Below, piece by piece: positions 27,308-35,864 of a stretch of 64,000 nucleotides of DNA (within the stretch, counting starts at the first letter, position 1; every line of letters begins with the position of its first letter). The position numbers and the translations under genes were made by a program. The DNA is from Paracoccus zhejiangensis (GTDB taxonomy: Bacteria > Pseudomonadota > Alphaproteobacteria > Rhodobacterales > Rhodobacteraceae): assembly GCF_002847445.1 (NCBI RefSeq), contig NZ_CP025430.1, positions 3,778,501 to 3,842,500 on the forward strand. The letters run 5' to 3'. The notes below the pieces were generated by a model. That model saw only the letters and a program-made list of their open reading frames with translations, had not been told where the DNA came from and did no database searches.

Positions 27308-27419
27308 TCCCGTCCGTCACCCGTTTTCACTCGTCTCTCTCTCCTATAGCAGAAATCCGGTTCCGTTTGCCTTGACGAGCCCCTTGGCCGTAACCTTCGC
27401 GTGAGAGGGGGCGTAAGGG

Positions 27420-27842
27420 ATGATCGACAGACGGGAGATGCTTGCCGCCGGCCTGACCGGGCTGGCGCTGACCGCGCTGCCCTGGCCGGCGCGCGCGGTC
27501 GAGCCGACGGCGGATCAACTGATCGTTGCCTTCACCGGCGGCGTGACGCCCGCCGGGACCGGCGTGACCCTGGATCTGCCCGAGGTTGCCGAGAACGGTT
27601 TCAGCGTTCCAGTCTCCCTCGCCGCCCCCGGCGCGACCGAGATCCTGCTGCTCGCCCCCGAGAACCCCTGGCCGCAACTCGCGCGCTTCCGCTTCGGCCC
27701 GCTGTCGGGCCGGCAAGCCGTCTCGACCCGCATTCGCCTTGCCCGCACGCAAGAGGTCATCGCGCTGGCACGGCTGGCGGATGGCAACCTCGCCCGTACC
27801 TCGACCTGGGTCGAGGTGATCGTTGGCGGTTGCGGGGCCTGA
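27420..27842 (+). CDS. soxY: Sulfur-oxidation carrier subunit SoxY
   Basis: A 140-residue periplasmic carrier that holds sulfur intermediates on its C-terminal cysteine during thiosulfate oxidation. The Tat-type signal has the twin arginine in DRREML and ends at about residue 26. The protein ends GGCGA, the flexible swinging arm with the carrier Cys at 138. soxZ follows after 3 bp and a SoxS-like gene is divergent. The catalytic partners (SoxAX, SoxB, SoxCD) are not in this window. Confidence 0.9.
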   Translation: MIDRREMLAAGLTGLALTALPWPARAVEPTADQLIVAFTGGVTPAGTGVTLDLPEVAENGFSVPVSLAAPGATEILLLAPENPWPQLARFRFGPLSGRQAVSTRIRLARTQEVIALARLADGNLARTSTWVEVIVGGCGA

Positions 27843-27845
27843 GCC

Positions 27846-28175
27846 ATGGCCAGCAACGTCACCCCCCGTCTGCGTCTGCCGAAAACCGCCGCTAAGGGCG
27901 AGGTGATCGAGATCAGAACGCTGATCTCGCACCCGATGGAATCGGGGCTGCGCAAGGATGCCCAAGGCCGGACCATTCCGCGCGGCATCATCAACCGGCT
28001 GGTGGTGACCTTCAACGACCAGCCGGTGATCGATGTCGATCTTGGCCCGGGGATCAGCGCCAATCCCTATTTCGCCTTCCACGCCATGGTGCCGGGAGCG
28101 GGCGAGTTCCTGTTCAGCTGGTTCGATGATGACGGCTCGGTCTACGAGGAACGGCGGCAGATCGAGGTCACCTGA
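27846..28175 (+). CDS. soxZ: Sulfur-oxidation carrier subunit SoxZ
   Basis: A 109-residue Ig-like protein that forms the stable heterodimer with SoxY and helps present it to the Sox enzymes. Typical stretches are EVIEIRTLISHPMESG near residue 20, the NPYFAFHAMV segment, and the C-terminal WFDDDGSVYEE. It has no signal of its own; in known systems it crosses the membrane with SoxY through the Tat pathway. It starts 3 bp after soxY. Confidence 0.92.
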   Translation: MASNVTPRLRLPKTAAKGEVIEIRTLISHPMESGLRKDAQGRTIPRGIINRLVVTFNDQPVIDVDLGPGISANPYFAFHAMVPGAGEFLFSWFDDDGSVYEERRQIEVT

Positions 28176-28214
28176 TCGCGTGACGCCACGGCACCCGCCC
28201 CCTTGGCATTTCAT

Positions 28215-28259
28215 CTTGGTCCAAATATCCACGGGGGTGTGGGGGCGGTCAGCCCCCGC
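28215..28259 (+). repeat. Intergenic repeat element, copy 2
   Basis: Bases 28215-28238 equal 12541-12564. The following hairpin pairs GTGGGGGC (28239-28246) with GCCCCCGC (28252-28259): 6 Watson-Crick pairs, one T-G wobble and an outer G-C where copy 1 has C-G. It ends 15 bp before the MeaB gene. Confidence 0.75.
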
Positions 28260-28274
28260 CAGAGACGGGGCCGC

Positions 28275-29237
28275 ATGACCGAGTTGCTGACACCCTTGCT
28301 GAACGGCGACCGCCGGGCCCTGTCCCGCGCGATCACGCTGATCGAATCCACCCGCGCCGACCACCGCGAGGACGCCATCACGCTCTTGTCGCAACTGCCC
28401 GACCGGCAGGCGCTGCGGATCGGTCTGTCGGGAACGCCGGGGGTAGGCAAATCCACCTTCATCGAGGCCTTCGGCACGCTTCTGACCGAAAAGGGCCTCA
28501 AGGTCGCGGTTCTGGCGGTCGATCCCTCCTCGGCGCGCTCGGGCGGCTCGATCCTCGGCGACAAGACCCGGATGGAGCAGCTGTCGCGCAACCCCAACGC
28601 CTTCATCCGCCCCTCGCCCTCGCGCGCCGAACTGGGCGGCGTCGCCCGCCGCACCCGCGAGGCAATCCGGCTTTGCGAGGCGGCAGGCTTCGACGTGGTG
28701 CTGATCGAGACCGTGGGGGTGGGCCAGTCGGAAACGCTGGTGGCGGAAATGTCCGACCTCTTCATCCTGCTGCTCGCCCCCGCCGGCGGCGATGAATTGC
28801 AGGGGGTCAAACGCGGCATCATGGAGATGGCCGACCTGATCCTCGTGAACAAGGCCGATGGTGACCTGTTGCCCACGGCCCGCCGCACCGTCGCCGACTA
28901 TGCCGGCGCGCTGAGGCTTCTGCGCAAGCGCCCGCAGGACCCCGAGAATTTCCCGCTGGCCCATGCCGTTTCCGCCGCGACCGGGGACGGGCTGGAACAG
29001 GCCTGGGACGAGATGCGCCACCTGACCGGCTGGCGCCGCGCCCATGGCCATTTCGACGCCACCCGCGCGCGTCAGGCGCGCTACTGGTTCCAGGCCGAGG
29101 TGCGTGCCGGTCTGCTGTCGCGGCTCGACACGCCCGAGGCCCGCGCCCGTCTGGCGGAACTCGGCGAGGCCGTCGCCCATGGCAAGGCCGCGCCGGGCGT
29201 GGCGGCGGCCGAGATGCTGGATTGGCTGAACGGTTGA
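28275..29237 (+). CDS. meaB: Methylmalonyl-CoA mutase-associated GTPase MeaB
   Basis: A 320-residue P-loop G3E GTPase that gates cobalamin loading and protects acyl-CoA mutases. Walker A is GTPGVGKST near residue 57, with [19 protein letters not shown], the ETVGVGQSE switch and NKADGD as base-recognition motif. It was formerly annotated ArgK. ATG 28275 follows AGAGACGGGG; the frame reads back through the intergenic repeat, which is not coding. No acyl-CoA mutase gene is nearby in the window. Confidence 0.92.
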   Translation: MTELLTPLLNGDRRALSRAITLIESTRADHREDAITLLSQLPDRQALRIGLSGTPGVGKSTFIEAFGTLLTEKGLKVAVLAVDPSSARSGGSILGDKTRMEQLSRNPNAFIRPSPSRAELGGVARRTREAIRLCEAAGFDVVLIETVGVGQSETLVAEMSDLFILLLAPAGGDELQGVKRGIMEMADLILVNKADGDLLPTARRTVADYAGALRLLRKRPQDPENFPLAHAVSAATGDGLEQAWDEMRHLTGWRRAHGHFDATRARQARYWFQAEVRAGLLSRLDTPEARARLAELGEAVAHGKAAPGVAAAEMLDWLNG

Positions 29238-29315
29238 AGCCCGGGCTGCCTCTGGCAGAATAGACGCCCGATTTCGCGGCCCGCCGTCGGGCCGAATCAC
29301 CTAGGGTGGAGGCAG

Positions 29316-30389
29316 ATGAACAAGGACCGCACCATGTTTGACCTGCCCGAGCCCGGCGCGCTTTACGCCGCACTGTCCGCCCGCGACCCCGCCTTCGAGG
29401 GCCGCGCCTATGTCGGCGTCACCACCACCGGCATCTTCTGCCGCCTGACCTGCCCGGCGCGAAAGCCGCGCCCGGAGAACTGCCGCTGGTTCGCCAGCCC
29501 GTCCGAAGCTGCATCCGCCGGCTTCCGCCCCTGCCTGCGCTGCCATCCGACCGGTCCCGAGGCCGAGGGTCATGCCGCCATCACCAGCCTGATCGCGGCG
29601 CTGAAGGCCGACCCCGACCGCCGCTGGAGCGAAGCCGACCTGATGGCGCTGGGGCATGACCCCTCGACCATCCGCCGCGCCTTCAAGCGCCATTTCGGCG
29701 AGACCTTCCTTGACATCGCCCGCGCGGCGCGGCTGCGCAACGGGCTGAAAACCATGACGAAAGGCCATGCCATGATCGATGCGCAGCTTGATGCCGGCTT
29801 TGACTCGGCCAGCGGCTTCCGCGCCGCCTTCACCCGCCTCTTCGGCCATCCCCCGCACGAGATGCGCCAGCCCTCGGACTTGCGCGCCGACTGGATCGAG
29901 ACGCCGCTCGGGGGGATGATCGCGATTGCCGATGATGAGGCCCTGCATCTTCTGGAATTCACCGATCGCAAGGCGCTGCCGCAGGGATTGAAGCGCCTGT
30001 CGGCGCATGTCGGCGGCCGGATCGGCCTTGGCCGGACCGCGGTGACCGACCGGACCGAGGCGCAGCTCTCGGAATTCTTCGCCGGGGATCGCCCGCTGTT
30101 TGGACTGGACCTGCAACTGCATGGCACCGAGTTCCAGCAGCGCGTCTGGCAGGGCCTGCGCCGTATTCCGGCGGGGGAAACCCGCAGCTATGCCGAACTG
30201 GCCCACGAGATCGGCCAGCCCACGGCCACCCGCGCGGTCGCCAATGCCAACGCCAATAACCGCATCGCCATCGTCATCCCCTGCCACCGTGTCATCGGCG
30301 CCGATGGCACCCTGACCGGCTATGCCGGCGGGCTGTGGCGCAAGCAGCGGCTGATCGAGATCGAGCGCAGCTATGGGGTGGCGGCATGA
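29316..30389 (+). CDS. ada: Ada: bifunctional regulator and methylated-DNA methyltransferase
   Basis: A 357-residue Ada protein. The N-terminal zinc domain has Cys42, Cys46, Cys73 and Cys76, with Cys42 the expected methylphosphotriester acceptor. An AraC-type DNA-binding domain follows (about 85-185). The C-terminal O6-methylguanine methyltransferase has IPCHRVIG as active site. Methylation of the N-terminal Cys turns the E. coli protein into an activator of its own regulon. GGAGG lies 4 bases before ATG 29316. It overlaps the next gene by 4 bp. Confidence 0.94.
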   Translation: MNKDRTMFDLPEPGALYAALSARDPAFEGRAYVGVTTTGIFCRLTCPARKPRPENCRWFASPSEAASAGFRPCLRCHPTGPEAEGHAAITSLIAALKADPDRRWSEADLMALGHDPSTIRRAFKRHFGETFLDIARAARLRNGLKTMTKGHAMIDAQLDAGFDSASGFRAAFTRLFGHPPHEMRQPSDLRADWIETPLGGMIAIADDEALHLLEFTDRKALPQGLKRLSAHVGGRIGLGRTAVTDRTEAQLSEFFAGDRPLFGLDLQLHGTEFQQRVWQGLRRIPAGETRSYAELAHEIGQPTATRAVANANANNRIAIVIPCHRVIGADGTLTGYAGGLWRKQRLIEIERSYGVAA

Positions 30390-31120
30390 GTTTCGCGTCC
30401 CTGCACCAGCCCGGCAAGCCGCTGATCCTGTTCAATATCTGGGATGCCGGATCAGCCCGTGCCGTCGAGGGGGCCGGGGCGGTGGCGCTGGCCACCGGCA
30501 GCGCCTCGGTTGCGGGGGCGAACGGCTATGCCGATGGCCAGCAGATGCCCTTTGGCGAGCTTCTGGCAGTGGCCGCCCGGATCCGCGCCGCCAGCGACCT
30601 GCCGCTGACGGTGGATTTCGAGGCCGGATATGCCGATCATCCCGAGGATGTCGCCCGCAACGCCCTCCGGCTTCACGGGCTTGGGGTGGCAGGCATCAAT
30701 CTGGAGGACGGGATTCCGCCCGAATCGGGGATCCGCCCGGCGGTCGAGATGGCGGGGCTGATCGTCGCTATCAGGCGGGCCACAGACCTGTTCATCAACG
30801 CCCGCACCGATCTGTTTCTGCAGAACCCGCCCGCGGCCCATGCCGGGCTGATGGATCAGGCGCTGGAGCGCGCGCGGCTTTATGCCGATGCCGGGGCGAG
30901 TGGCTTCTTTGCACCGGGGCTGGTCGATCCGGGCCTGATCGGGGCGCTGTGCAAGGCCAGCCCCTTGCCGGTGAACATCATGAAATCGCCCGCCGCGCCG
31001 GCGATCGCCGAACTGGCGGCGCTGGGGGTTGCCCGCATCAGCTTTGGCCCCTTCCCGTGGCGCGAGGCCATGGCGGCGCTGGCGGCCTCCTACCGGGATC
31101 AGGTGCTGAACGGGGGTTGA
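30386..31120 (+). CDS. Isocitrate lyase/PEP mutase superfamily protein
   Basis: A 244-residue TIM-barrel enzyme of the PEP mutase/isocitrate lyase superfamily. The metal-site segment is VDFEAGYAD, followed by GINLEDG and INARTDLFL, all typical of the 2-methylisocitrate lyase/oxaloacetase-like branch. The KKCGH catalytic motif of true isocitrate lyase is absent, so the reaction is unknown. ATGA overlap with ada implies one transcript. Pairing with a DNA-repair gene has no obvious functional reason. Confidence 0.82.
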   Translation: MSFASLHQPGKPLILFNIWDAGSARAVEGAGAVALATGSASVAGANGYADGQQMPFGELLAVAARIRAASDLPLTVDFEAGYADHPEDVARNALRLHGLGVAGINLEDGIPPESGIRPAVEMAGLIVAIRRATDLFINARTDLFLQNPPAAHAGLMDQALERARLYADAGASGFFAPGLVDPGLIGALCKASPLPVNIMKSPAAPAIAELAALGVARISFGPFPWREAMAALAASYRDQVLNGG

Positions 31121-31162
31121 CGCCCGCCGCGCAAGGGACTAATCACCCGCGAACGGAATTTC

Positions 31163-31186
31163 GGGCGCTGCCTAGCGGCGCCCTTT
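31163..31186 (+). terminator. Probable terminator before rpmB
   Basis: A 9-bp stem with one G-T wobble (31163-31171 with 31175-31183) closes a CTA loop and is followed by TTT. It lies 43 bases after the ada-operon stop and probably ends that transcript. A second GC hairpin, GGGCGGC (31194-31200) with GCCGCCC (31212-31218), follows in the rpmB leader. Confidence 0.55.
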
Positions 31187-31242
31187 CACATTGGGGCGGC
31201 ACGCCGACCGGGCCGCCCGAGCTGCAACGAAGGAATACGACC

Positions 31243-31539
31243 ATGTCGCGCGTCTGCGAACTGACCGGCAAAGGCCCGATGACCGGCAACAATGTCAGCC
31301 ACGCCAACAACAAGACCCGGCGTCGGTTTCTGCCCAACCTGAACGATGTCTCGCTGACCTCGGAAAAGATGGGCAAGACCTATTCGCTGCGGATCTCGGC
31401 TGCGGCCCTGCGCTCGGTGGATCACCGCGGCGGTCTGGACGCCTTCCTGGCCAAAGCCAAGGATGTCGAGCTGTCGGATCGTGCGCGCAAGATCAAGCGC
31501 GAGATCGCCAAGAAAGACGGCCCGGCCGAACTGGCCTGA
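31243..31539 (+). CDS. rpmB: 50S ribosomal protein L28
   Basis: Ribosomal protein L28, 98 residues, the longer alphaproteobacterial form. It starts [16 protein letters not shown], where the single Cys replaces the zinc-binding Cys pairs of other L28 types, and [12 protein letters not shown] is the rRNA-contacting basic stretch. ATG 31243 follows AAGGAA. It stands alone between two hairpins, with a clear terminator downstream; rpmG is not adjacent. Confidence 0.97.
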   Translation: MSRVCELTGKGPMTGNNVSHANNKTRRRFLPNLNDVSLTSEKMGKTYSLRISAAALRSVDHRGGLDAFLAKAKDVELSDRARKIKREIAKKDGPAELA

Positions 31540-31563
31540 TCCCCGGCTGAAGCTGCGCATTGC

Positions 31564-31589
31564 GCCCCGCCCGTGACGGCGGGGCTTTT
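31564..31589 (+). terminator. Intrinsic terminator after rpmB
   Basis: GCCCCGCC (31564-31571), loop CGTGAC, GGCGGGGC (31578-31585), TTTT. This is a perfect 8-bp GC stem with T tract 24 bases after the stop. Confidence 0.88.
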
Positions 31590-31667
31590 GCATTTGTGAT
31601 CGTGGCATCCCCCGCTGCGACAGGAAGCCTGCTGCAGCCTCGGTGCGAAGGCGCTAGGGTCCCGGCC

Positions 31668-31997
31668 ATGCGCCTGATTCGCCTGATCCTGATCCTCTCG
31701 CTCCTGCTGACCGGCCATGCGCTGGCTGCGGCGCGGGGGCAGGCGCAGATCGGCGAGCGGCTGGTCCTCTGCACCGGTCATGCGGTGGTCGTGGTCTATG
31801 GCCCCGATGGCGCACCAGTCGAAAGCCCCTATTTCTGCCCCGACATGGCGCTGGCACTTCTGGCCGCGTTGTCCGATGCCGACCCTGCCGCCGATCCTAC
31901 GCCGCGCATCCTGTCGGCGCGTTTTGATCCTCTTGTCCTCCACGGCCAACCGGTCGCGCCTGTCTTGGCACAGGCCCGCGATCCGCCTTCGGTCTGA
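31668..31997 (+). CDS. Small secreted Cys/His protein near copper genes
   Basis: A 109-residue protein with a signal peptide (MRLIRLILILSLLLTGHALA). The mature part has LVLCTGHAVVVV and a later PYFCPDMAL, giving a Cys-x2-His and a second Cys spaced by about 20 residues. This resembles DUF2946-like and similar small copper-linked secreted proteins, but I am not certain of the family. It is 42 bp upstream of a PCu(A)C copper chaperone and probably co-transcribed. ATG 31668 is chosen for the signal peptide; the frame is open further upstream. Confidence 0.7.
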   Translation: MRLIRLILILSLLLTGHALAAARGQAQIGERLVLCTGHAVVVVYGPDGAPVESPYFCPDMALALLAALSDADPAADPTPRILSARFDPLVLHGQPVAPVLAQARDPPSV

Positions 31998-32039
31998 TCT
32001 TCCCGACCTGAGAGGAAACGCACGACAAGGACTGACAGA

Positions 32040-32540
32040 ATGAAAATCGCACTTCTCGCCGCCGCTGCGGCATTGCTGCCCGTGGTTGCCATGGCCCAGG
32101 ACGGGCTGATCGCCCATGACGCCTATGCCCGCGCCTCGAACCCCAAATCCGGCGCCGCCTTCATGGTGGTCGAGAACCAGGGCTCCACCGCCTGCACCCT
32201 GCAGGGGGTCGCCTCGGATGCCGCCGCCAAGGTCGAACTTCACAGCCATCAGGAGGTCGATGGCGTCATGAAGATGGGCCCGATCGAGGGCGGCATCGAG
32301 ATCGCGCCGGGGGCCAGCCACGCGCTCGAACGGGGCGGCGATCATGTCATGCTGATGGGGTTGACCGAGCCGCTGGAGAACGGCGCGACCGTCAAGCTGG
32401 CGCTGGATTTCGGGGATTGCGGCGGCCTTGATCTCGAGGTGCCGGTGGACAATGACCGCCAGCCCAAAGCGGCGGGCGCCATGGATCACAGCCAGATGGA
32501 CCATGGCAAGATGGACCACAGCGCCCATACGGGCAACTAA
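32040..32540 (+). CDS. PCu(A)C periplasmic copper chaperone
   Basis: A 166-residue periplasmic Cu(I) chaperone of the PCu(A)C family, which helps load the CuA/CuB sites of cytochrome oxidase. The signal peptide ends at VAMAQ, about residue 19. The ligands follow the HxxMx10MxxHxM-like pattern: VELHSH, VMKMGPI and later GDHVMLM. An added C-terminal His/Met tail (repeats of MDH: MDHSQMDHGKMDHSAH) is a likely extra metal-binding segment. It converges on a minus-strand esterase gene (4-bp overlap). Confidence 0.92.
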   Translation: MKIALLAAAAALLPVVAMAQDGLIAHDAYARASNPKSGAAFMVVENQGSTACTLQGVASDAAAKVELHSHQEVDGVMKMGPIEGGIEIAPGASHALERGGDHVMLMGLTEPLENGATVKLALDFGDCGGLDLEVPVDNDRQPKAAGAMDHSQMDHGKMDHSAHTGN

Positions 32541-33175
32541 CCCGCGCCGACCCGCGTGATCAGGGCCTGCACGCTTGGCCCCAGATGACCCACCAGCAAC
32601 TCCACCCCTTTGGCCGAGGGGTGGATGCCATCGGCCAGCAGGAAAGGCTTCCGCTCGCCCGCCGGGATTGCCGCCAGCGGCGCATAGAGATCGGGCAGCA
32701 GCAGGGCATCATGACGCCGCGCCAGTCGCGGCCAGATCTCGGCCCAGCCCCGCCGCCAGTCCTCCCGCTTGCCCGGTGCGTGAATGCCGACCAGCAACAG
32801 CGGGCGGCCTTTCGCCCCGGCACTGGTCAGGATGGCATCCAGATTGGCCTCGGCCTGCACTGATGACCAGCCCAGCAGCATGTCATTGCCGCCTAGCTGC
32901 ACGATCACCGCATCGGCCCCGTCGCGCAGCGCCCAGTGGATGCGGACGCGCCCGCCATAGGTGGTATCGCCCGACAGGCCGCGATTGACGATCCGGGCGG
33001 GCGTGCTGCGGGCGGCCAGCCAGTCCTGCAGCACCGGCACCAGCCCCTTGCTGGCTGGCAGGCCATAGCCCTCGGTCAGGCTGTCTCCGAAAGCAACAAT
33101 GCGTGGCCCTGTCTCGGCCCGCGCGGCAAGGGGCCAGAGCGCGGCCCCCGCCAGAACTGCCCTTCGCCCGATCAC
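32537..33175 (-). CDS. Periplasmic GDSL arylesterase (TesA-like)
   Basis: A 212-residue SGNH/GDSL hydrolase, TesA-like. A short signal is at the N-terminus (MIGRRAVLAGAALWPLAARA), with a twin arginine that could use Tat. Block I is FGDSLTEG with the catalytic Ser, block III is GGND, and block V is DGIHPSAKG with the catalytic Asp and His. It overlaps the copA stop by ATGA and lies downstream of it, so it is expressed with the copper ATPase. A link to copper is not obvious. Confidence 0.88.
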   Translation of the reverse strand: MIGRRAVLAGAALWPLAARAETGPRIVAFGDSLTEGYGLPASKGLVPVLQDWLAARSTPARIVNRGLSGDTTYGGRVRIHWALRDGADAVIVQLGGNDMLLGWSSVQAEANLDAILTSAGAKGRPLLLVGIHAPGKREDWRRGWAEIWPRLARRHDALLLPDLYAPLAAIPAGERKPFLLADGIHPSAKGVELLVGHLGPSVQALITRVGAG

Positions 33176-35451
33176 GGCGCGCGCGTCAGCCGCAGGGCAT
33201 TGCTGACCACGAAGACCGAGGACAGCGCCATCGCCCCCGCGCCCAGCATCGGTGACAGCTGCGGCCCGCCAAAGGGCACCAGCGCCCCCATCGCCACCGG
33301 GATCAGCGCGGCGTTATAGGCGAAGGCCCAGAACAGGTTCTGGCGGATATTGCGCATCACCGACCGGCTGAGGCGGATGGCGGTGGCAACGCCCGCCGGA
33401 TCGCCGCCGATCAGCACCGCATCGGCCGACTCGATGGCGACATCGGTGCCGGTGCCGATGGCAATGCCGGTATCGGCCGCTGCCAGCGCCGGCGCATCAT
33501 TGATGCCGTCGCCGACGAAGACCGAGCCCTTGCCCATCTCGCGCACGGCCTTGAGCTTGCCGTCGGGCAGCACGCCGCCGATCACCCGGTCGATGCCCAG
33601 TTGCCGACCCACCGCATCTGCCGTGGCCTGCGTGTCGCCCGAGATCATCACCGTCTCGATTCCAAGCCCATGCAACGCCGCGATGATCGATGCCGATCCC
33701 TCACGGATCGGATCAGCCAGTGCGAAGGCGGCAACATGGCGGCCATCGACGGCCAGATGCACCGGGGTTGCGCCGTTCGCGGACCATGCATTCGCCCGGT
33801 CGATCAGCGCGGGGGCAAGGTCGATACCGGTTTCCTCGAGCGCACGGCGGTTGCCGATCAGCAGGCGTTGGCCCTCGACCTCGGCGGACAGCCCGCGCCC
33901 GGCATTGGCGGTGACGCCACTGGCCTCGGGCAGGGTCAGGCCGCGGTCACGCGCCGCCTTGACCAGAGCCGCCGCCAGCGGGTGTTCCGACCGCGCCTCG
34001 GCGGCTGCGGTCAGGCGCAGCGCCTCGTCCTCGGCCATGCCGTCCGTCGCCATTGCGGTCAGTGCGGGTGCGCCTTGGGTCAGTGTTCCGGTCTTGTCGA
34101 AGGCGACGATCCGTGCCTCGGCCAGCCGTTGCAGCGCATCGCCGCGCCGGAAGAGGACGCCCAGTTCCGCTCCCCGTCCGGTGCCGACCATGATCGAGAC
34201 CGGCACGGCCAGCCCCATCGCACAGGGGCAGGCGATGATGAGGACCGCGACGGCGGCGACAAAGGCCGGGGCAAGGCCGGGGCCGAAGATCAGCCACAGG
34301 GCGAAGGTCAGGATCGCGAGGCCGATGACTACCGGGACAAAGACCCGGGTGATCTGGTCCACCAGCGCCTGCACCGGCAGCTTCGCCGCCTGCGCATCCT
34401 CGACCATGCGCACGATCCGCGCCAAGGCGGTATCGGCCCCGGTCGCGGTGACGCGATAGGTCAGGGCCGCATTGCCATTGACCGTGCCGCCGGTCACCGG
34501 GTCACCGGCGGTTTTCGCCACCGGCACCGGCTCGCCGGTCAGCATGGATTCGTCGATCAGCCCGTGGCCCTCGGTGATCTGGCCATCCACCGCCACCCGC
34601 TCGCCCGGTGCCAGCCGCACCAGGTCGCCGGGGCGAAGATCGGCTACGGCGATCCGCGCCTCGACCCCATCACGCAGGACGACGGCATGATCGGGTGCCA
34701 GTTCCACCAGCCGCCGGATCGCCGCGCCGGCCTGACCCTTGGCGCGCGCCTCGAGCCAGCGGCCCAGCAGGATCAGCGTGACGATGACCGCCGCCGCCTC
34801 GAAATAGACATGCCGGGCGCTTTCCGGCAGCAGGGCAGGGGCCAGCGTGACGACCGAGGAATAGAGGAAGGCCGCCCCGGCCCCCAGTGCGACGAGGCTG
34901 TTCATCTCGGGCGCGGCGCGCAGAAGCGCGGGGATACCTATGCGGAAGAATACCCGGCCCGGGAAGGCCAGGACGATCGCGGTCAGCACCATCTCGGCCA
35001 GCCACACGGGCTGGGTGCCGATGGTCATGTAAAGCCAGTGATGCAGCGCCGGAACAATATGGCCGCCCATCTCGAGGATGAACACGGGTAGCGTCAGCGC
35101 CAGCGCGATCAGGAAGTTGCGGCGCAGAGTGGCCGCATCCTCGTCATGGTGCATGTGGTCGGCATGGGGATCGGCATCGGCGGCGCGCGGCGCGGCCGGA
35201 TAACCCTTGGCGGTGACCGTCTGCGCCAAAGCCTCGGCCGAGACGGCGGCGCTGTGGGTCACCTCGGCGCGCCCGGTGGCGAGGTTCACCGAGGCCGCCT
35301 CCACGCCGGGCAGGGCGATCAGGGCGCGCTCGACCCGACCGGTGCAGGAGGCGCAGCTCATGCCTTCGATGTTCAGCGTGGTGTGGTGCGCGGTCAGGGA
35401 CCGCTGCGGGTGGTCGCCGTGGTGACGGTGGGCGTCAGTTGCGGATGACAT
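33172..35451 (-). CDS. copA: Copper-translocating P1B-type ATPase CopA
   Basis: A 759-residue Cu(I) exporter. One N-terminal heavy-metal domain has GMSCASC (Cys33/Cys36), preceded by a His-rich stretch. The membrane CPC motif is in ACPCAMGLAVP; the phosphorylation site is DKTGTLTQG; TGEPVPV and GDGINDAPAL are the actuator and hinge motifs. It pumps Cu(I) from cytoplasm to periplasm. I chose ATG 35451, preceded by AGGACAA; an ATG 24 bp upstream lacks a ribosome site. The start overlaps a possible leader ORF, and the stop overlaps the esterase gene. Confidence 0.93.
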   Translation of the reverse strand: MSSATDAHRHHGDHPQRSLTAHHTTLNIEGMSCASCTGRVERALIALPGVEAASVNLATGRAEVTHSAAVSAEALAQTVTAKGYPAAPRAADADPHADHMHHDEDAATLRRNFLIALALTLPVFILEMGGHIVPALHHWLYMTIGTQPVWLAEMVLTAIVLAFPGRVFFRIGIPALLRAAPEMNSLVALGAGAAFLYSSVVTLAPALLPESARHVYFEAAAVIVTLILLGRWLEARAKGQAGAAIRRLVELAPDHAVVLRDGVEARIAVADLRPGDLVRLAPGERVAVDGQITEGHGLIDESMLTGEPVPVAKTAGDPVTGGTVNGNAALTYRVTATGADTALARIVRMVEDAQAAKLPVQALVDQITRVFVPVVIGLAILTFALWLIFGPGLAPAFVAAVAVLIIACPCAMGLAVPVSIMVGTGRGAELGVLFRRGDALQRLAEARIVAFDKTGTLTQGAPALTAMATDGMAEDEALRLTAAAEARSEHPLAAALVKAARDRGLTLPEASGVTANAGRGLSAEVEGQRLLIGNRRALEETGIDLAPALIDRANAWSANGATPVHLAVDGRHVAAFALADPIREGSASIIAALHGLGIETVMISGDTQATADAVGRQLGIDRVIGGVLPDGKLKAVREMGKGSVFVGDGINDAPALAAADTGIAIGTGTDVAIESADAVLIGGDPAGVATAIRLSRSVMRNIRQNLFWAFAYNAALIPVAMGALVPFGGPQLSPMLGAGAMALSSVFVVSNALRLTRAP

Positions 35452-35734
35452 GGGGTTGTCCTGTTCTGAATCCATTGAAAGGGGTTTCAGCGAACAGGAT
35501 CGGGGGTGCCTGCGGGCGTCGCGGTGTCAGGACCGCCGCAGTCTCCAGAGGTTGCGGCAGGACCAGCCGCAGGGGCGGCAGATTGGCATCAGCAGGCGCT
35601 GCGCGGAACATCTGCGGCCGCGCCGCCATGTGACAGCGACAACCCCGCCCGCCCCGACCCCGGCAGAGATGCGCGGGACGGGTTCTGGCTTTGCGCGGCG
35701 TGGGGCCGCGATCCGGGGCGAAGGCGCTGTCCAT
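35435..35734 (-). CDS. Possible copA leader ORF, Pro-rich with Cys/His/Met
   Basis: An uncertain 99-codon frame directly upstream of copA, overlapping its start by 17 bp. The first third is Arg-rich with HLC and CRCHM, a cluster of Cys, His and Met. The last two thirds are Pro-rich (NLPPLRLVLPQPL, PQAPPILF). Codon third positions stay GC-rich over much of it, as in real genes here. There is no signal peptide and no clear Shine-Dalgarno; a shorter start at 35629 is possible. If translated it could couple copper sensing to copA translation, like other copper leader peptides. It may equally be noncoding. Confidence 0.3.
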   Translation of the reverse strand: MDSAFAPDRGPTPRKARTRPAHLCRGRGGRGCRCHMAARPQMFRAAPADANLPPLRLVLPQPLETAAVLTPRRPQAPPILFAETPFNGFRTGQPHVIRN

Positions 35735-35749
35735 GTCCCAGAGATGTGG

Positions 35750-35771
35750 CCTTGAGGCCGCTGCGTCAAGG
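35750..35771. promoter_or_regulatory. Dyad with -35-like box upstream of copA
   Basis: CCTTGA-N10-TCAAGG, a 22-bp inverted repeat. On the minus strand TTGACG (35769-35764) sits in the left arm, as in MerR/CueR-type copper promoters where the dyad lies in the spacer. The -10 is not convincing. The rest of 35735-35864 shows no gene. Confidence 0.4.
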
Positions 35772-35864
35772 TGATGCAAATGCCTCGCGTCGGATTGAAT
35801 TGCCATCCCGGCCATGGAACATATAGAGAAAGGCCAACCCGAGCAGTTACAGGATTCCCATCTC

